NCBI RefSeq assembly: GCF_024793945.1
Contig: NZ_JANUSD010000015.1
Coordinates: 62,001 to 126,000 of the forward strand
From: Emticicia fluvialis
GTDB lineage: Bacteria > Bacteroidota > Bacteroidia > Cytophagales > Spirosomataceae
Length of the DNA stretch: 64,000 nucleotides
Direction of reading: 5' to 3'
Both the position numbers and the translations under genes were made by a program. Within the stretch, counting starts at the first letter, position 1. Every line of letters starts with the position of its first letter. Under the pieces are notes generated by a model. The model had not been told where the DNA came from. It saw nothing but the letters and a program-made list of their open reading frames with translations, and did no database searches. Of this stretch, positions 7,739-16,454 are shown in pieces.

Positions 7739-8770
7739 CTATTCAGTAACGTAATTCTCCCATTTGGCAAGCACATTCTTAAAATCCTGTGGTAGTTCGG
7801 TATCAAACTGCATCCATTGCTTGGTGCGAGGATGTATAAAACCCAGTGTTTTGGCATGGAGCGCCTGCCGTGGCATTAATTCAAAGCAGTTTTCTACAAA
7901 TTGCTTGTATTTATTAAATACCTGGCCCCTCAGAATTTTATCGCCACCATACTCGGCATCATTAAACAAAGGATGCCCCAGGTGTTTCATGTGTATGCGT
8001 ATCTGGTGTGTACGGCCGGTTTCAAGGTTACATTGCACCAGCGACACATAACGCAAGTCTTTCAGAATTTTGTAATGCGTAATGGCTTCTTTGCCGTAAT
8101 CGCCATCCGGATACACATCAGATACTTTGCGGTTTCTAAGGCTGCGGCCAATATAATTATGAATTGTACCGGTTTCTTCTTTCGGTACACCCCAAACCAA
8201 AGCATAGTATGTTCTTTCAATTGAATGCTCAAAAAACTGATTGGCCAGGTAGGTCATGGCATAATCGTTCTTGGCTATAACCAGTAAGCCGGAGGTATCT
8301 TTATCAATGCGATGCACCAGACCGGGGCGGATTTCGCCGTTGCGATGGGTAGGCAGGTTTTGCAGGTAATAAATTAAACCGTTTACCAGCGTGCCTGTCC
8401 AGTTGCCAAAGGCAGGGTGCACCACCATACCTGCAGGTTTGTTGATAATCAGGATGTCGTCGTCTTCATAAACAATATTGAGTGGGATATCCTCAGGTAT
8501 CAGTTCGGTATTGCGTGGAGGCTTGGGCAAAGAATAGGTGATAACATCAAACGGTTTAACCTTATAGCTGGCCTTGGCCGATTGACCGTTTACCTTAATG
8601 GTATCGGCATCAATGGCATTCTGGATGCGGTTGCGCGAAATATTCTTTGAAAAATGCGGCAGGTATTTATCAAGGCGCATCAAAGCCTGGCCTTTATCTA
8701 CCACAATCCGCTGGTGTTCATAAAGTTCTTCCTCGTCGTCGTTATCTATATTATCTTGTATTTCAGACAT
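7739..8770 (-). CDS. rluD: RluA/RluD-family 23S rRNA pseudouridine synthase
   Basis: A 343-residue pseudouridine synthase. An acidic N-terminal tail (DNIDNDDEEELYEHQ) precedes an S4 RNA-binding domain (about residues 28-75, RLDKYLPHF...RIQNAIDADTIKVNG). The catalytic domain holds the family signature HRIDKDTSGL at residues 153-162 with the catalytic Asp at 156. The S4 domain plus this signature match RluD, which modifies helix 69 of 23S rRNA; RluA-type family members are hard to tell apart, so the exact target is inferred. The gene is divergent from the PLP-enzyme gene. Confidence 0.88.
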   Translation of the reverse strand: MSEIQDNIDNDDEEELYEHQRIVVDKGQALMRLDKYLPHFSKNISRNRIQNAIDADTIKVNGQSAKASYKVKPFDVITYSLPKPPRNTELIPEDIPLNIVYEDDDILIINKPAGMVVHPAFGNWTGTLVNGLIYYLQNLPTHRNGEIRPGLVHRIDKDTSGLLVIAKNDYAMTYLANQFFEHSIERTYYALVWGVPKEETGTIHNYIGRSLRNRKVSDVYPDGDYGKEAITHYKILKDLRYVSLVQCNLETGRTHQIRIHMKHLGHPLFNDAEYGGDKILRGQVFNKYKQFVENCFELMPRQALHAKTLGFIHPRTKQWMQFDTELPQDFKNVLAKWENYVTE

Positions 8771-8784
8771 TCTGATTAATTTTG
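8756..8784 (+). promoter_or_regulatory. Bacteroidota-type promoter for the PLP deaminase gene
   Basis: TTG at 8756-8758 and TAATTTTG at 8777-8784, spaced by 18 bases, match the -33/-7 consensus of the phylum's primary sigma factor. Initiation near 8790 would give a leader of about 23 bases before the ATG at 8813. Confidence 0.6.
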
Positions 8785-8812
8785 GAGCTAATTCTGTTTT
8801 TTGTGCAAAGAT

Positions 8813-9697
8813 ATGTTTGATTTTGAAAAAATACTAAATCTGCCCTCTCCATTAGCGCCTTTGACCGACACCGCCTTTGATGAAAAAGCGCTGAAAGTTT
8901 ATGTAAAAAGAGATGATTTAATACATGCGCAGATTTCGGGCAACAAATGGCGCAAGCTAAAGTATAATTTGTTGGAGGCAAAAAGTAAGGGTTATAGCAA
9001 GCTGATAACCTTTGGCGGGGCGCATTCTAATCATTTATATGCAATGGCTGCGGCTGGCAAGTATCTGGGTTTTGAAACCAGAGGAATAATAAGAGGCGAC
9101 GAACTGAACGAAAACTCAAGCATTACCTTACAATATGCACATAAATGCGGTATGCAATTGCTGTTTGTTTCAAGAGAAGCCTACCGTGAAAAAGAAAATC
9201 TGCTGAGTATTTATAGAAAAGACGATGAATACATAGTGCCGGAAGGCGGCAGCAATGCACTGGCAATGGCAGGGGTAGCAGAAATGTATCAGGAAATAAC
9301 AAGCCAGCTGGGCTATGCGCCCGATTATATTTTTTGCCCGATAGGGTCTGGCGGAACAATGGCCGGTTTAATTAATGTTACAGACCAAACCAGAATAATG
9401 GGAGTATGTGTACTTAAAAACGCCGAGTATCTTGAAACCGAGATACTGAATCTGATTGAAAACAAAGCACATCAGAATAAAAAGAACTTCAGGTTTTTTC
9501 ATGATTTTCATCAAGGAGGTTATGCTAAAAATACACCCGAATTGAGAAGTTTTATAGAATGGTTTCAGCAGAAACATGGTTTTGCTATAGAACACGTTTA
9601 CTCGGGCAAAATGTTTTATGCGTTTTATGAATTGTTAAAAACCGAAATCAGGCCAGATAGTACCGTTGTATTAATTCATACAGGTGGTTTACGCTGA
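8813..9697 (+). CDS. 1-aminocyclopropane-1-carboxylate deaminase / D-cysteine desulfhydrase family PLP enzyme
   Basis: A 294-residue fold-type II pyridoxal-phosphate enzyme. The ATG at 8813 is chosen over an upstream TTG. The PLP-binding Lys is in GNKWRKLKY (Lys 45), followed by FGGAHSNHLYA with the conserved Ser-Asn substrate-site pair, EGGSNALAM, and a phosphate-binding PIGSGGTMAGL. This matches the family that contains ACC deaminase and D-cysteine desulfhydrase. In bacteria without ethylene-related genes nearby, D-cysteine or other D-amino-acid breakdown is the more likely role, but this is inference. Confidence 0.87.
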   Translation: MFDFEKILNLPSPLAPLTDTAFDEKALKVYVKRDDLIHAQISGNKWRKLKYNLLEAKSKGYSKLITFGGAHSNHLYAMAAAGKYLGFETRGIIRGDELNENSSITLQYAHKCGMQLLFVSREAYREKENLLSIYRKDDEYIVPEGGSNALAMAGVAEMYQEITSQLGYAPDYIFCPIGSGGTMAGLINVTDQTRIMGVCVLKNAEYLETEILNLIENKAHQNKKNFRFFHDFHQGGYAKNTPELRSFIEWFQQKHGFAIEHVYSGKMFYAFYELLKTEIRPDSTVVLIHTGGLR

Positions 9698-9713
9698 TTC
9701 TGCCAAATTTAAA

Positions 9714-9721
9714 TACATTTG
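9714..9721 (+). promoter_or_regulatory. Candidate -7 element for the NagB-like gene
   Basis: TACATTTG fits TAnnTTTG and lies 48 bases before the ATG at 9769. The -33 region is poor (GGTTTACG-like), so the call is moderate. Confidence 0.45.
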
Positions 9722-9768
9722 TATCTTGTCTTAAGATTCATTCAACCAAAATATTAAACCTTTTCTCT

Positions 9769-10488
9769 ATGCAAATTGAAGTATTCAACGATTCTCAGGA
9801 ATTAGCCACGCATACAGCGAAATTTATCATTAATACAGTAAAAGAAAAACCCACAGCCACATTTATACTCACATCGGGTGACACCCCCGTGCAGAGCTAT
9901 AAAAAAATTGTTGAGCTGGCTCAACCGGAAGACTTTGCACAAGCCACCTTTATAGGCCTCGACGAATGGGTTGGCATACCTGCCACAAGCGAGGGCAGTT
10001 GCAGGTATATTGTAGAAGAGAATCTACTGAAACCTTTAGGAATTAATACAGCGCAATATACTTTTTTTGATTCGATGACAGAAGACCTTCAGAGCGAATG
10101 CAAAAGGGTAGACCAGCTGATATTTGATAAAGGCGGAGTAGATGTTATACTGGTTGGAGTAGGGCTGAACGGGCATATTGGATTAAACGAGCCTGGAACC
10201 AGCTTTGATTTATACAGCCACGTATCAAAACTGGCGGATATTACTATCAGCACCGGGCAGAAATACTTTCAGCAAAGTACCGACTTGTCGCAGGGTATTA
10301 CTATTGGCTTAAAGCACCTTTTGGAAGCAAAGACAGCCATTCTGATAGCTACCGGAGAGAGAAAGGCGGATATACTGAGAGAAATAGTCGCTCAGGAACC
10401 CAACATTAATCTGCCGGCCACGGTCTTTAAAAAACATACCAATGGCCAGGTTTGGATAGATAAAGCAGCTGCATCGTTTTTAGAATAG
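9769..10488 (+). CDS. Glucosamine-6-phosphate deaminase / 6-phosphogluconolactonase family protein
   Basis: A 239-residue protein of the NagB/6PGL Rossmann-like superfamily. Visible motifs are LTSGDTPVQSY (phosphosugar-binding loop, about 34-44), LDEWVG at 64-69 with the acidic catalytic pair, and GVGLNGHIGLNEPGT at about 130-144 with the catalytic His. The two activities share the fold; the LNGHIGLNEPG form is closest to glucosamine-6-phosphate deaminases, which convert GlcN6P to fructose-6-phosphate and ammonia. The gene stands alone between its own promoter and a strong terminator. Confidence 0.82.
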   Translation: MQIEVFNDSQELATHTAKFIINTVKEKPTATFILTSGDTPVQSYKKIVELAQPEDFAQATFIGLDEWVGIPATSEGSCRYIVEENLLKPLGINTAQYTFFDSMTEDLQSECKRVDQLIFDKGGVDVILVGVGLNGHIGLNEPGTSFDLYSHVSKLADITISTGQKYFQQSTDLSQGITIGLKHLLEAKTAILIATGERKADILREIVAQEPNINLPATVFKKHTNGQVWIDKAAASFLE

Positions 10489-10506
10489 TATGGGTATCAG
10501 CAAAAT

Positions 10507-10550
10507 AAAACCCGGATAAATGTAGCATACCTACATTTACCCGGGTTTTA
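10507..10550. terminator. Bidirectional terminator
   Basis: An arm AAAACCCGG-TAAATGTAG pairs with CTACATTTACCCGGGTTTT, forming a long hairpin with A and T runs at the ends. It lies between the convergent NagB-like and DUF819 genes. Confidence 0.85.
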
Positions 10551-10562
10551 TTGTTTGTTTTA

Positions 10563-11801
10563 TTAATTGGCAATCCATTGCATTATCAGGCCGGTTATAT
10601 AACCGCAATAGGTGCCGATGGCATTGCCCAGAATAGCCAGTAAAACACCAATAGGAGCCAGCGACGGGTGAAAAGCCGCCGCCACCACAGAGGCCGACGC
10701 CACACCACCCACATTAGCCTGCGACCCAACAGCCGTAAAAAAGAATGGCGCCCTTACCAGCCTGGCCGCCACTAAAGTAAACACTGCATGGGTGAGTATC
10801 CAGACCAGACCGACAATGAGCAGGGTTGGATTGCTGAAAGCATCAAAAATATGCAATTGCATTCCGATAGTTGTAATGAGTATATACAGAAATAAGGTGC
10901 CGAATTTGGTGGCTCCCAGGGCCTCCAGCTGGCGGGCTCTGGTGGTTGATAACACCAAACCGGTAGAAGAAGCAATGGTAACTATCCAGAATGATTTTGA
11001 GGCCAGACTGTACGCTTTTAAAGCAGGATAGTGAGTTTCAATAAACGGAGCGATGTTATCGGCAAGTAAATGCGAAAAAGCGGTTATGCCAAAGCCTACG
11101 GCCATAAGGATGGTCAAATCCTGAAAATCGGGGTTCTTTTGTTTTATTCCGTCAGTTTCAACTTTTATTCTTATTTCGTCAATTACTGTGGCATCTGCTT
11201 TCATTTTTTTGTCGAGTATGGTGGCTTTTCCAACAAAGTAAAGAAGCAGACCCAGCCATAACTCAGAAAACAGTACATCTATTACACTGGTTTGAGAAAA
11301 AACATTGGGCGCAGGCTGAAATATCTCTTTTAGCGCCAGTTGATTAGCGTTGCCGCCTGTCCAGCTACCGGCAATAGTGGCCAGTCCGCGCCATACTTCT
11401 TCACCATTTCTGTTTAAAAAGCCGGGGTCTAATGCTTTGCCCACCATTAAGCCCAGCGGCCCGCCAGCCATTACGCCCAGCGCGCCAATCAGAAAAACAA
11501 AAAGAGCTTTACCGCCGAGTTTTTTAATGGACTGGAAATCGATACCCAATGTAAAAAACACCAGGCAGCACGGAAGCAGGAATCTTGAGGCGGTTTCATC
11601 AAGCTGAGACTCAGCCGCTGAAATCACGTTAAACGAACTCAACAGGCCGGGTATAAAAAAGCAAAGAAGAATAGGAGGTACAACTTTATAGAATTTACTG
11701 AAGGTTTTTACTTTAGTTGAATAGAATATGAGTGCAAGTGTACCCAGCAGAATGCCCAGCACAATGGCGTCGTTAGTAAATATCGGGGTGTCAGGTTTCA
11801 T
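10563..11801 (-). CDS. DUF819 family polytopic membrane protein
   Basis: About 412 residues with roughly ten to twelve hydrophobic segments, placing it in the inner membrane. The ATG at 11801 (MKPDTPIFTNDAIVLG) is preferred over an upstream start at 11921 because the extra 40 residues are Arg-rich and hydrophilic and do not fit the family. The sequence (ATIAGSWTGGNANQLALKE, LLADNIAPFIETHYPALK, SQANVGGVASASVVAAAFHP) fits the DUF819 (YjcL-like) family, a group of likely transporters whose substrate is not known. The Gly/Asn/Gln-rich re-entrant-like segments occur in two similar halves, which is typical of inverted-repeat secondary transporters. It is monocistronic. Confidence 0.82.
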   Translation of the reverse strand: MKPDTPIFTNDAIVLGILLGTLALIFYSTKVKTFSKFYKVVPPILLCFFIPGLLSSFNVISAAESQLDETASRFLLPCCLVFFTLGIDFQSIKKLGGKALFVFLIGALGVMAGGPLGLMVGKALDPGFLNRNGEEVWRGLATIAGSWTGGNANQLALKEIFQPAPNVFSQTSVIDVLFSELWLGLLLYFVGKATILDKKMKADATVIDEIRIKVETDGIKQKNPDFQDLTILMAVGFGITAFSHLLADNIAPFIETHYPALKAYSLASKSFWIVTIASSTGLVLSTTRARQLEALGATKFGTLFLYILITTIGMQLHIFDAFSNPTLLIVGLVWILTHAVFTLVAARLVRAPFFFTAVGSQANVGGVASASVVAAAFHPSLAPIGVLLAILGNAIGTYCGYITGLIMQWIAN

Positions 11802-12004
11802 TGATGGTTTCAGTTCGGCATAAGGGGTTCGGTAAACATTTTTTAATAGGTTGATTAAGCCGGAAGACCCGAAAAAACGGTTCCTGGAGGCCCTAAAACG
11901 CGTTAAATAAAAAACACGCAATCCTCAATTCGGAACTGCGTGTCGCAATTACACTTCATCAACAAACTAAAAACCAAATAATGTTTTTGCTAAGCAAACA
12001 TACT

Positions 12005-12050
12005 TAAAAAAAAAGTATGAAAGAAATTTATCCATAAATCTTTCATACTT
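12005..12050 (-). terminator. Strong terminator of the tRNA-like RNA
   Basis: On the minus strand AAGTATGAAAGA and TCTTTCATACTT form a perfect 12-bp stem, with an inner TTTA/TAAA extension, followed by a run of T (nine in total). It begins 5 bases after the acceptor-like stem of the structured RNA. Confidence 0.9.
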
Positions 12051-12254
12051 CACGCTGTAAGAGGGGGACTCGAACCGCCCACGGTGTAGTTAGCCACAGT
12101 ACAAATTTTGGTGGTCAATCCCAGTCGACTAAAATTGTCCGGCTTTATGCTGCGTTTGTCCTATTATCACCACCCCCGAGACAGGAGGGCATGGCTGCCA
12201 ATTTCATCACCTTACATTATCATGTCAGAGTTCACTATTTGTTCCCTTTTGACA
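12006..12254 (-). ncRNA. Structured non-coding RNA with class II tRNA-like body and very large variable arm
   Basis: A minus-strand transcript of about 250 nt bounded by a Bacteroidota promoter (12258-12265) and a strong terminator (12005-12050). From 12216 to 12056 it can fold like a tRNA: a 7-bp acceptor stem (UGUAAGG with UCUUACA, one G-U pair), a D arm AUG/CAU with loop AAAUUGGCAGC as in class II tRNA-Leu, an anticodon arm CCCUC/GGGGG with loop CUGUCUC (U33 present, formal anticodon GUC), and a T arm whose loop is UUCGAGU. Between anticodon arm and T arm are about 90 nt instead of the usual 4-24; they can form a 9-bp hairpin with loop UCGA, a UGUGG/CUACA hairpin and a UGGU/ACCA closing helix. 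A 5' leader can pair GUGUCA with UGACAU. No CCA end is encoded, and no tmRNA-type tag frame is visible. I do not recognise an RNA family. Fold calls were made by eye. Confidence 0.7.
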
Positions 12255-12257
12255 CTA

Positions 12258-12290
12258 CAAAGATACGGCAAAAAATCTGACTGTTGCAAA
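12258..12290 (-). promoter_or_regulatory. Promoter of the tRNA-like RNA
   Basis: On the minus strand TATCTTTG (12258-12265) matches TAnnTTTG exactly and is preceded by TTTG with about 21 bases between. Initiation would fall near 12252, at the foot of the first hairpin of the RNA. Confidence 0.75.
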
Positions 12291-12375
12291 TTTTATATAA
12301 ATATTATTTAAAATTTAGATAATTGTTAAAATTGAATTAATTTTATTGACAAATTCTCAAAAACCCACTAATCTA

Positions 12376-12840
12376 ATGGACAAAAATTTCGAAATTGACA
12401 AAACAGACCTGAAGATATTGTCATTATTAATGCAGGATGCCAAAATGCCTTACACTGCCATTGGAGAAAAAATCTTTGTTTCGGGTGGAACCGTACACGT
12501 TAGGATGGCAAAAATGGAACAAATGGGCATTGTAAAAGGTTCACAGCTGATTGTTGACCCCATTAAACTCGGTTGGGACATCAGCGCATTTATTGGTATC
12601 TATCTTGATAAAAGCTCTTTGTATGACGAGGTGGCTGACCAACTGGAAAAAATACCTGAGGTAGTAAGCATTAATTATACAACAGGTATGTATAGTATTT
12701 TTGCCAAAATTGTTTGTAGAGATACCCCACATTTGAGAGAGGTGCTGCACGACAAAGTGCAGAAAGTACAAGGTATACAACGAACTGAAACTTTCATATC
12801 TCTGGAAGAACGCACTGTTAGACCCATTCCTTTGCTTTAA
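12376..12840 (+). CDS. Lrp/AsnC family transcriptional regulator
   Basis: About 154 residues; the ATG at 12376 (MDKNFEIDKTDLKIL) is chosen over an upstream TTG. The N-terminal winged helix-turn-helix spans about residues 8-55 (DLKILSLLMQDAKMPYTAIGEKIFVSGGTVHVRMAKM), and the C-terminal ligand-binding RAM/ACT-like domain follows (about 65-145). Lrp/AsnC proteins form octamers or hexadecamers and sense amino acids. It is divergent from the structured RNA gene, with about 110 bases between their starts. No adjacent amino-acid gene shows the target. Confidence 0.88.
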   Translation: MDKNFEIDKTDLKILSLLMQDAKMPYTAIGEKIFVSGGTVHVRMAKMEQMGIVKGSQLIVDPIKLGWDISAFIGIYLDKSSLYDEVADQLEKIPEVVSINYTTGMYSIFAKIVCRDTPHLREVLHDKVQKVQGIQRTETFISLEERTVRPIPLL

Positions 12841-12931
12841 TTGTTTACTAATTTTTCAATTATCAACAGCAAAGCCATATCTAAATTCTTACTTTTGTGG
12901 TGTGTAGTTACTTAACTATCTGCCATGAGTA

Positions 12932-14809
12932 ATGAATTTTAAAAAAAATAAACAAAACCTGCTTTTTATTTTTGCAGCCCTGTTGCTGCCGGTAATATAT
13001 GGTATTGTGTTTGTAAGAAATTTCAGCCAGCCTGTAACCGGAGGCGGTGATATTGACGAATGGGAGTTTGTAGGCTATTATCTTTCAGAAAACCTCAGAT
13101 TTGATATATTTCCGCAGTTAAATTTAAGGCAAAACCAGACACTCTATCCTTTTGGTGTTACTCAGGTTTTTTCAGACTGGTCGCTTGAAAGCAATTATTG
13201 GTATGCATTGTTTTATAAATGGCTTGGGCATGGTGCCTGGCTTAATTACTATTATGTATTAAGTCTGATAATATCATTTCTGGGTTCTTATTTGCTGTTA
13301 AAGAAAGATTTTGGGCCAAGAAAAGCCTTTTTTGCTGGCTTTGTGGTAACATTCTTCAATTTTTATGCTTTGCATAAATACCCATACCATTTTAATCATA
13401 GTACCATACACTGGACCATCCTGAGCATATTTGCTGATTTTGTTTTAATCAAGAGAATTGTTTTGAAAGAGAAAATTTCATTGAAATGGGTTTTCCTGAA
13501 AGCATTTGTGTTGATTGCTACTTTGGGTATGAATCTGGGATATATCTGTGGCTACGCCCTTAGCAGTTTTATGCTCAGTTTTTTTGTGGCCGCCATTGTG
13601 CTCATTTACAGGTATCTAAATAACGATAACCAGGTTTTGGGCTATTTTTCTGATTGGGCCAGAGAATTGCAGCAAAATAAATGGTTGTTTTTAGGTCTTG
13701 CGGTTCCGCCTCTGCTATTGTTGTATTTATACCTGCCGCTTGTTTGGCAGATTTATCAGGAGTCTAATCTGGTATATTATCGGAATACTGAAAAGACGGT
13801 GGCCATGTGGAGCCATCCGCTTAGAATGCTGTTTCCGTATTTTCCTTTTTTTGATGTAACGTTTTATCCGCTAACGGATATTTTAAAGGATAAACCAGAG
13901 GGGCTTGGCTCTGGTAGCCCCGGCTGGTTTTGCCTGATTACAGGTATAACGGGCTTGTGGCTAAACCGCAAAAAATACTGGCTGGCTTTTTTGCCACTGC
14001 TAATTCTTCTGTTGCTTTATACGTTTTATCACCCGAACCGGGTGCCAACAGTAAAGATTTTCCCCTGGGGTACTTATAACCGGGTACCATCCAGATTTAC
14101 CTCTATTTTACCAGTAATATTCTCTTGTTTCTTTTTAACTGTTAACTTTTATCAGGTAAAATATCGCAATTGGCTGATTGGTGTTATGTGTATTACCGGA
14201 CTTACCGAATTGGTGGTTGTTTACAGAAGCCTTTATAATAAATTGCCTTATGAGGTTGATAGCAATTTTTTCAATTACATGGGGATTATTGAAAAACAAA
14301 AAGGGGAGGCCGTACTTGATTTTCCTTTTTGTATTGTAGGCGGCGATGGTTCTGGTATGAAAGAAAACCTTTGTCCGCTTTATGAAAAAACCTGCAACAT
14401 TTATGCTTTGAGGCGATTCCACCATAAAAAAGTAATGGGGGCTTATTACAGTTACATACAACCACAAACCATCAAAAGTTTTACAAAAATAAATGTATCT
14501 GCCATGCAAACGCTTCAGCCGTTTAATCCTGAAGTTAAGCGCGAACGGCTGGAAGACCTGACAGAAGAACAACTCGCATATTTGGTGAAGTACCTTCAGT
14601 ATAACGATTTTTGCGGAATAAACCTGTGCATTGATTTGATTTCTGAACAAACTTACAACAGAATTGTTAAGACATTAGGTGTGCCTATTGCAGCAACAGT
14701 ATTACCCGGAGCCGGCAGAGCTGTTTTTATACCTAAACCAGACGAATGGCGGAAATTGGTGAATCCGGAGAAGGTTTTATCTATGAGGTTTCCGTGTGGG
14801 TGTTATTAA
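12932..14809 (+). CDS. Large polytopic membrane protein, possibly GT-C glycosyltransferase-like
   Basis: A 625-residue inner-membrane protein with about eleven hydrophobic segments in the first 440 residues and a soluble C-terminal domain of about 180 residues. An acidic pair appears in the first extracytoplasmic loop (GGGDIDEWEFVGYYLS, about residue 37), as in GT-C glycosyltransferases that use lipid-linked sugars. Known signature motifs beyond this are not seen, so transferase activity is only suggested by topology. The following genes (an FdtA-like cupin, a PhyH dioxygenase) would fit surface-sugar modification, but there is no clear operon: a 118-base AT-rich gap separates it from the cupin. 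Confidence 0.65.
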   Translation: MNFKKNKQNLLFIFAALLLPVIYGIVFVRNFSQPVTGGGDIDEWEFVGYYLSENLRFDIFPQLNLRQNQTLYPFGVTQVFSDWSLESNYWYALFYKWLGHGAWLNYYYVLSLIISFLGSYLLLKKDFGPRKAFFAGFVVTFFNFYALHKYPYHFNHSTIHWTILSIFADFVLIKRIVLKEKISLKWVFLKAFVLIATLGMNLGYICGYALSSFMLSFFVAAIVLIYRYLNNDNQVLGYFSDWARELQQNKWLFLGLAVPPLLLLYLYLPLVWQIYQESNLVYYRNTEKTVAMWSHPLRMLFPYFPFFDVTFYPLTDILKDKPEGLGSGSPGWFCLITGITGLWLNRKKYWLAFLPLLILLLLYTFYHPNRVPTVKIFPWGTYNRVPSRFTSILPVIFSCFFLTVNFYQVKYRNWLIGVMCITGLTELVVVYRSLYNKLPYEVDSNFFNYMGIIEKQKGEAVLDFPFCIVGGDGSGMKENLCPLYEKTCNIYALRRFHHKKVMGAYYSYIQPQTIKSFTKINVSAMQTLQPFNPEVKRERLEDLTEEQLAYLVKYLQYNDFCGINLCIDLISEQTYNRIVKTLGVPIAATVLPGAGRAVFIPKPDEWRKLVNPEKVLSMRFPCGCY

Positions 14810-14927
14810 AAATATATTATTTTAACATTAATTGAGCCAAACAGCTTTTTATTGTTAAAAAAAAATCTTTATTTTACGATAATGCTCACAATTTTTTGAA
14901 TTACTATTAATTTAGAAGTATAGCCTC

Positions 14928-15332
14928 ATGGCCAAATTATTTCATTTACAAACGTATTCTTCAGAAAAAGGAAGTCTGACTGTGTTTGAAAAAATACTTC
15001 CCGAAGGCATAAGAAGAATCTTTTACATTTACGACGCAAAGAATCAGATTAGGGGAGGACACAGACATAAACTGACTAATAATGCATTAACCTGTGTAAG
15101 CGGTAGTTGTAAAGTGTTTGTTGATGACGGAGAAGAACAACAGATTTTTGATTTAGATACCCCTGATAAATGTTTGCTTCTGGACCCAAGAGATTGGCAT
15201 GAAATGTACGATTTTTCAGACAACGCCGTATTACTTGTGCTTTCAGACCAGTTTTATGATAAAGAAGATTACATTTTTGAGCGATATCATGAAAAAGAAC
15301 TCCACACAGGCAGTAAAGTTACAGTTCGGTAA
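14928..15332 (+). CDS. FdtA/QdtA-like sugar 3,4-ketoisomerase cupin (WxcM-like)
   Basis: A 134-residue single-domain cupin. RRIFYIYDAKNQIRGGHRHK (about 29-48) holds the conserved His pair (45 and 47) used by dTDP-6-deoxy-hex-4-ulose isomerases of the FdtA/QdtA family, and LLLDPRDWHEMYDFS (about 84-97) provides the second cupin motif. These enzymes convert dTDP-4-keto-6-deoxyglucose to the 3-keto form on the way to amino-sugars of O-antigen or S-layer glycans. No partner transaminase or acetyltransferase gene is adjacent, so it would act with enzymes encoded elsewhere. It is followed by a terminator shared with the convergent PhyH gene. Confidence 0.85.
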   Translation: MAKLFHLQTYSSEKGSLTVFEKILPEGIRRIFYIYDAKNQIRGGHRHKLTNNALTCVSGSCKVFVDDGEEQQIFDLDTPDKCLLLDPRDWHEMYDFSDNAVLLVLSDQFYDKEDYIFERYHEKELHTGSKVTVR

Positions 15333-15347
15333 TGAAACTATAGCTAA

Positions 15348-15380
15348 ACTCCCATTCTGCTATTGAAGAAGAATGGGAGT
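15348..15380. terminator. Bidirectional terminator
   Basis: ACTCCCATTC and GAATGGGAGT form a 10-bp stem around a 13-base loop, between the convergent cupin and PhyH genes. Confidence 0.75.
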
Positions 15381-15425
15381 GATAGAAAAAATTATTGTAT
15401 TAAACTTCTTAGGCAACCAACAGAG

Positions 15426-16454
15426 TCAGCCTTTAAAAGATTCTCCTCTTTCTTTCAGTAGATTTTCTTGTTCAGGTATTCTCGGATCCTCATAAACTGT
15501 TCCGTTATTGAGTTTAAACTTCTTTGGTTCAACTCCCGGCGCTTCTCTATGATACGGAAGGGCTTGTGCAGACGAATAATGGCAAACGAATGACTTTCGG
15601 GTTTGATTAGGGTCGTTGATAATAGAGCCGCCATGAACTAACGCAGAATGCCAGATTAACACGTCACCTTTTTTAATAAGTAAAGTCTGCTTTTCCAGGT
15701 TTAGTTCTTTACACTGGTCGTCAAGGTATCTGGCATAATCAAGTGGTGTTTTGGTAGAATATTGTCCGCTATAAAAAATGCCGTTTCCGAAGTTGAACTT
15801 CTTTACTTTTTTATGCGACCCTGCAAAATAATATAAAGGCCCCGAGTTGATATGTACATCTTCCACAGGGATCCAGGCAGCAGCTAAATTGCTGGGTATC
15901 TTTGCTGTAACCCAGGGATAATCTGCGTGGGTAGGTTGCTGACTTCCATACAGAAAGCTAAGGCTTTGCATGCCTACCACCGGACTGTTAAAAATGGCTT
16001 CAAGGAAACTAATAATATCTTTATATAAAAATAGTTTTTTAGCAGCTAAGCTCTGGTTATGGAAATCATTAATTTTAACCATTTTGCCTAAAATCTGCCC
16101 GGTTGTCCATTCATAGGCGTGTCGCATTAATTTGGGTTTAAATTCATCACGGTCAATCTGAACGTAGGTTTTAAACTTTGATGGGTTGTTAATGAGCTCC
16201 ATTACATCAGACCAATACAAATCAATGAGTTCGTGAGGTATAACCTGCTCTAAAACTACGTACCCGTTTTCTTTCCAGAAATTCAGTTTTTCTTCCAGAT
16301 TATAGGGTAAATCAGCTCTTTGCTGATGAGTTTTTAAGAATTCACTGATATCTGCATTTTCTCTGTCAATCCAGGGAAGTGTTTCAGTGTCGAAATCGCG
16401 TGGACCATTAATGCGATAGTAGATTTTTTTTGCAAATTCTTTTAGTTGGGACAT
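15426..16454 (-). CDS. Phytanoyl-CoA dioxygenase (PhyH) family protein
   Basis: A 342-residue Fe(II)/2-oxoglutarate-dependent oxygenase. The N-terminal FWKENGYVVLEQVIPHELID (about 59-78) is the usual entry of the PhyH fold. The iron triad is visible as HAD at 176-178 and the distal His at 274 (WHSALVHGGS), and Arg 286 can hold 2-oxoglutarate. PhyH-family enzymes hydroxylate lipids, amino acids or secondary metabolites; the substrate cannot be read here. The gene is single, next to hslV but separated from it by 112 bases. Confidence 0.87.
   Translation of the reverse strand: MSQLKEFAKKIYYRINGPRDFDTETLPWIDRENADISEFLKTHQQRADLPYNLEEKLNFWKENGYVVLEQVIPHELIDLYWSDVMELINNPSKFKTYVQIDRDEFKPKLMRHAYEWTTGQILGKMVKINDFHNQSLAAKKLFLYKDIISFLEAIFNSPVVGMQSLSFLYGSQQPTHADYPWVTAKIPSNLAAAWIPVEDVHINSGPLYYFAGSHKKVKKFNFGNGIFYSGQYSTKTPLDYARYLDDQCKELNLEKQTLLIKKGDVLIWHSALVHGGSIINDPNQTRKSFVCHYSSAQALPYHREAPGVEPKKFKLNNGTVYEDPRIPEQENLLKERGESFKG

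Noticed and set aside
12056..12216. tmRNA or a tRNA interrupted by a group I intron
   Set aside because: The anticodon arm is present and no tag frame ending in Ala-Ala-stop is seen, unlike tmRNA. The extra segment lies in the variable region, not in the anticodon loop, and at about 90 nt is far too short for a group I intron.
14135..14650. 171-residue minus-strand frame opposite the membrane protein
   Set aside because: It lies entirely within a strongly supported polytopic membrane protein gene and has no own start signals.
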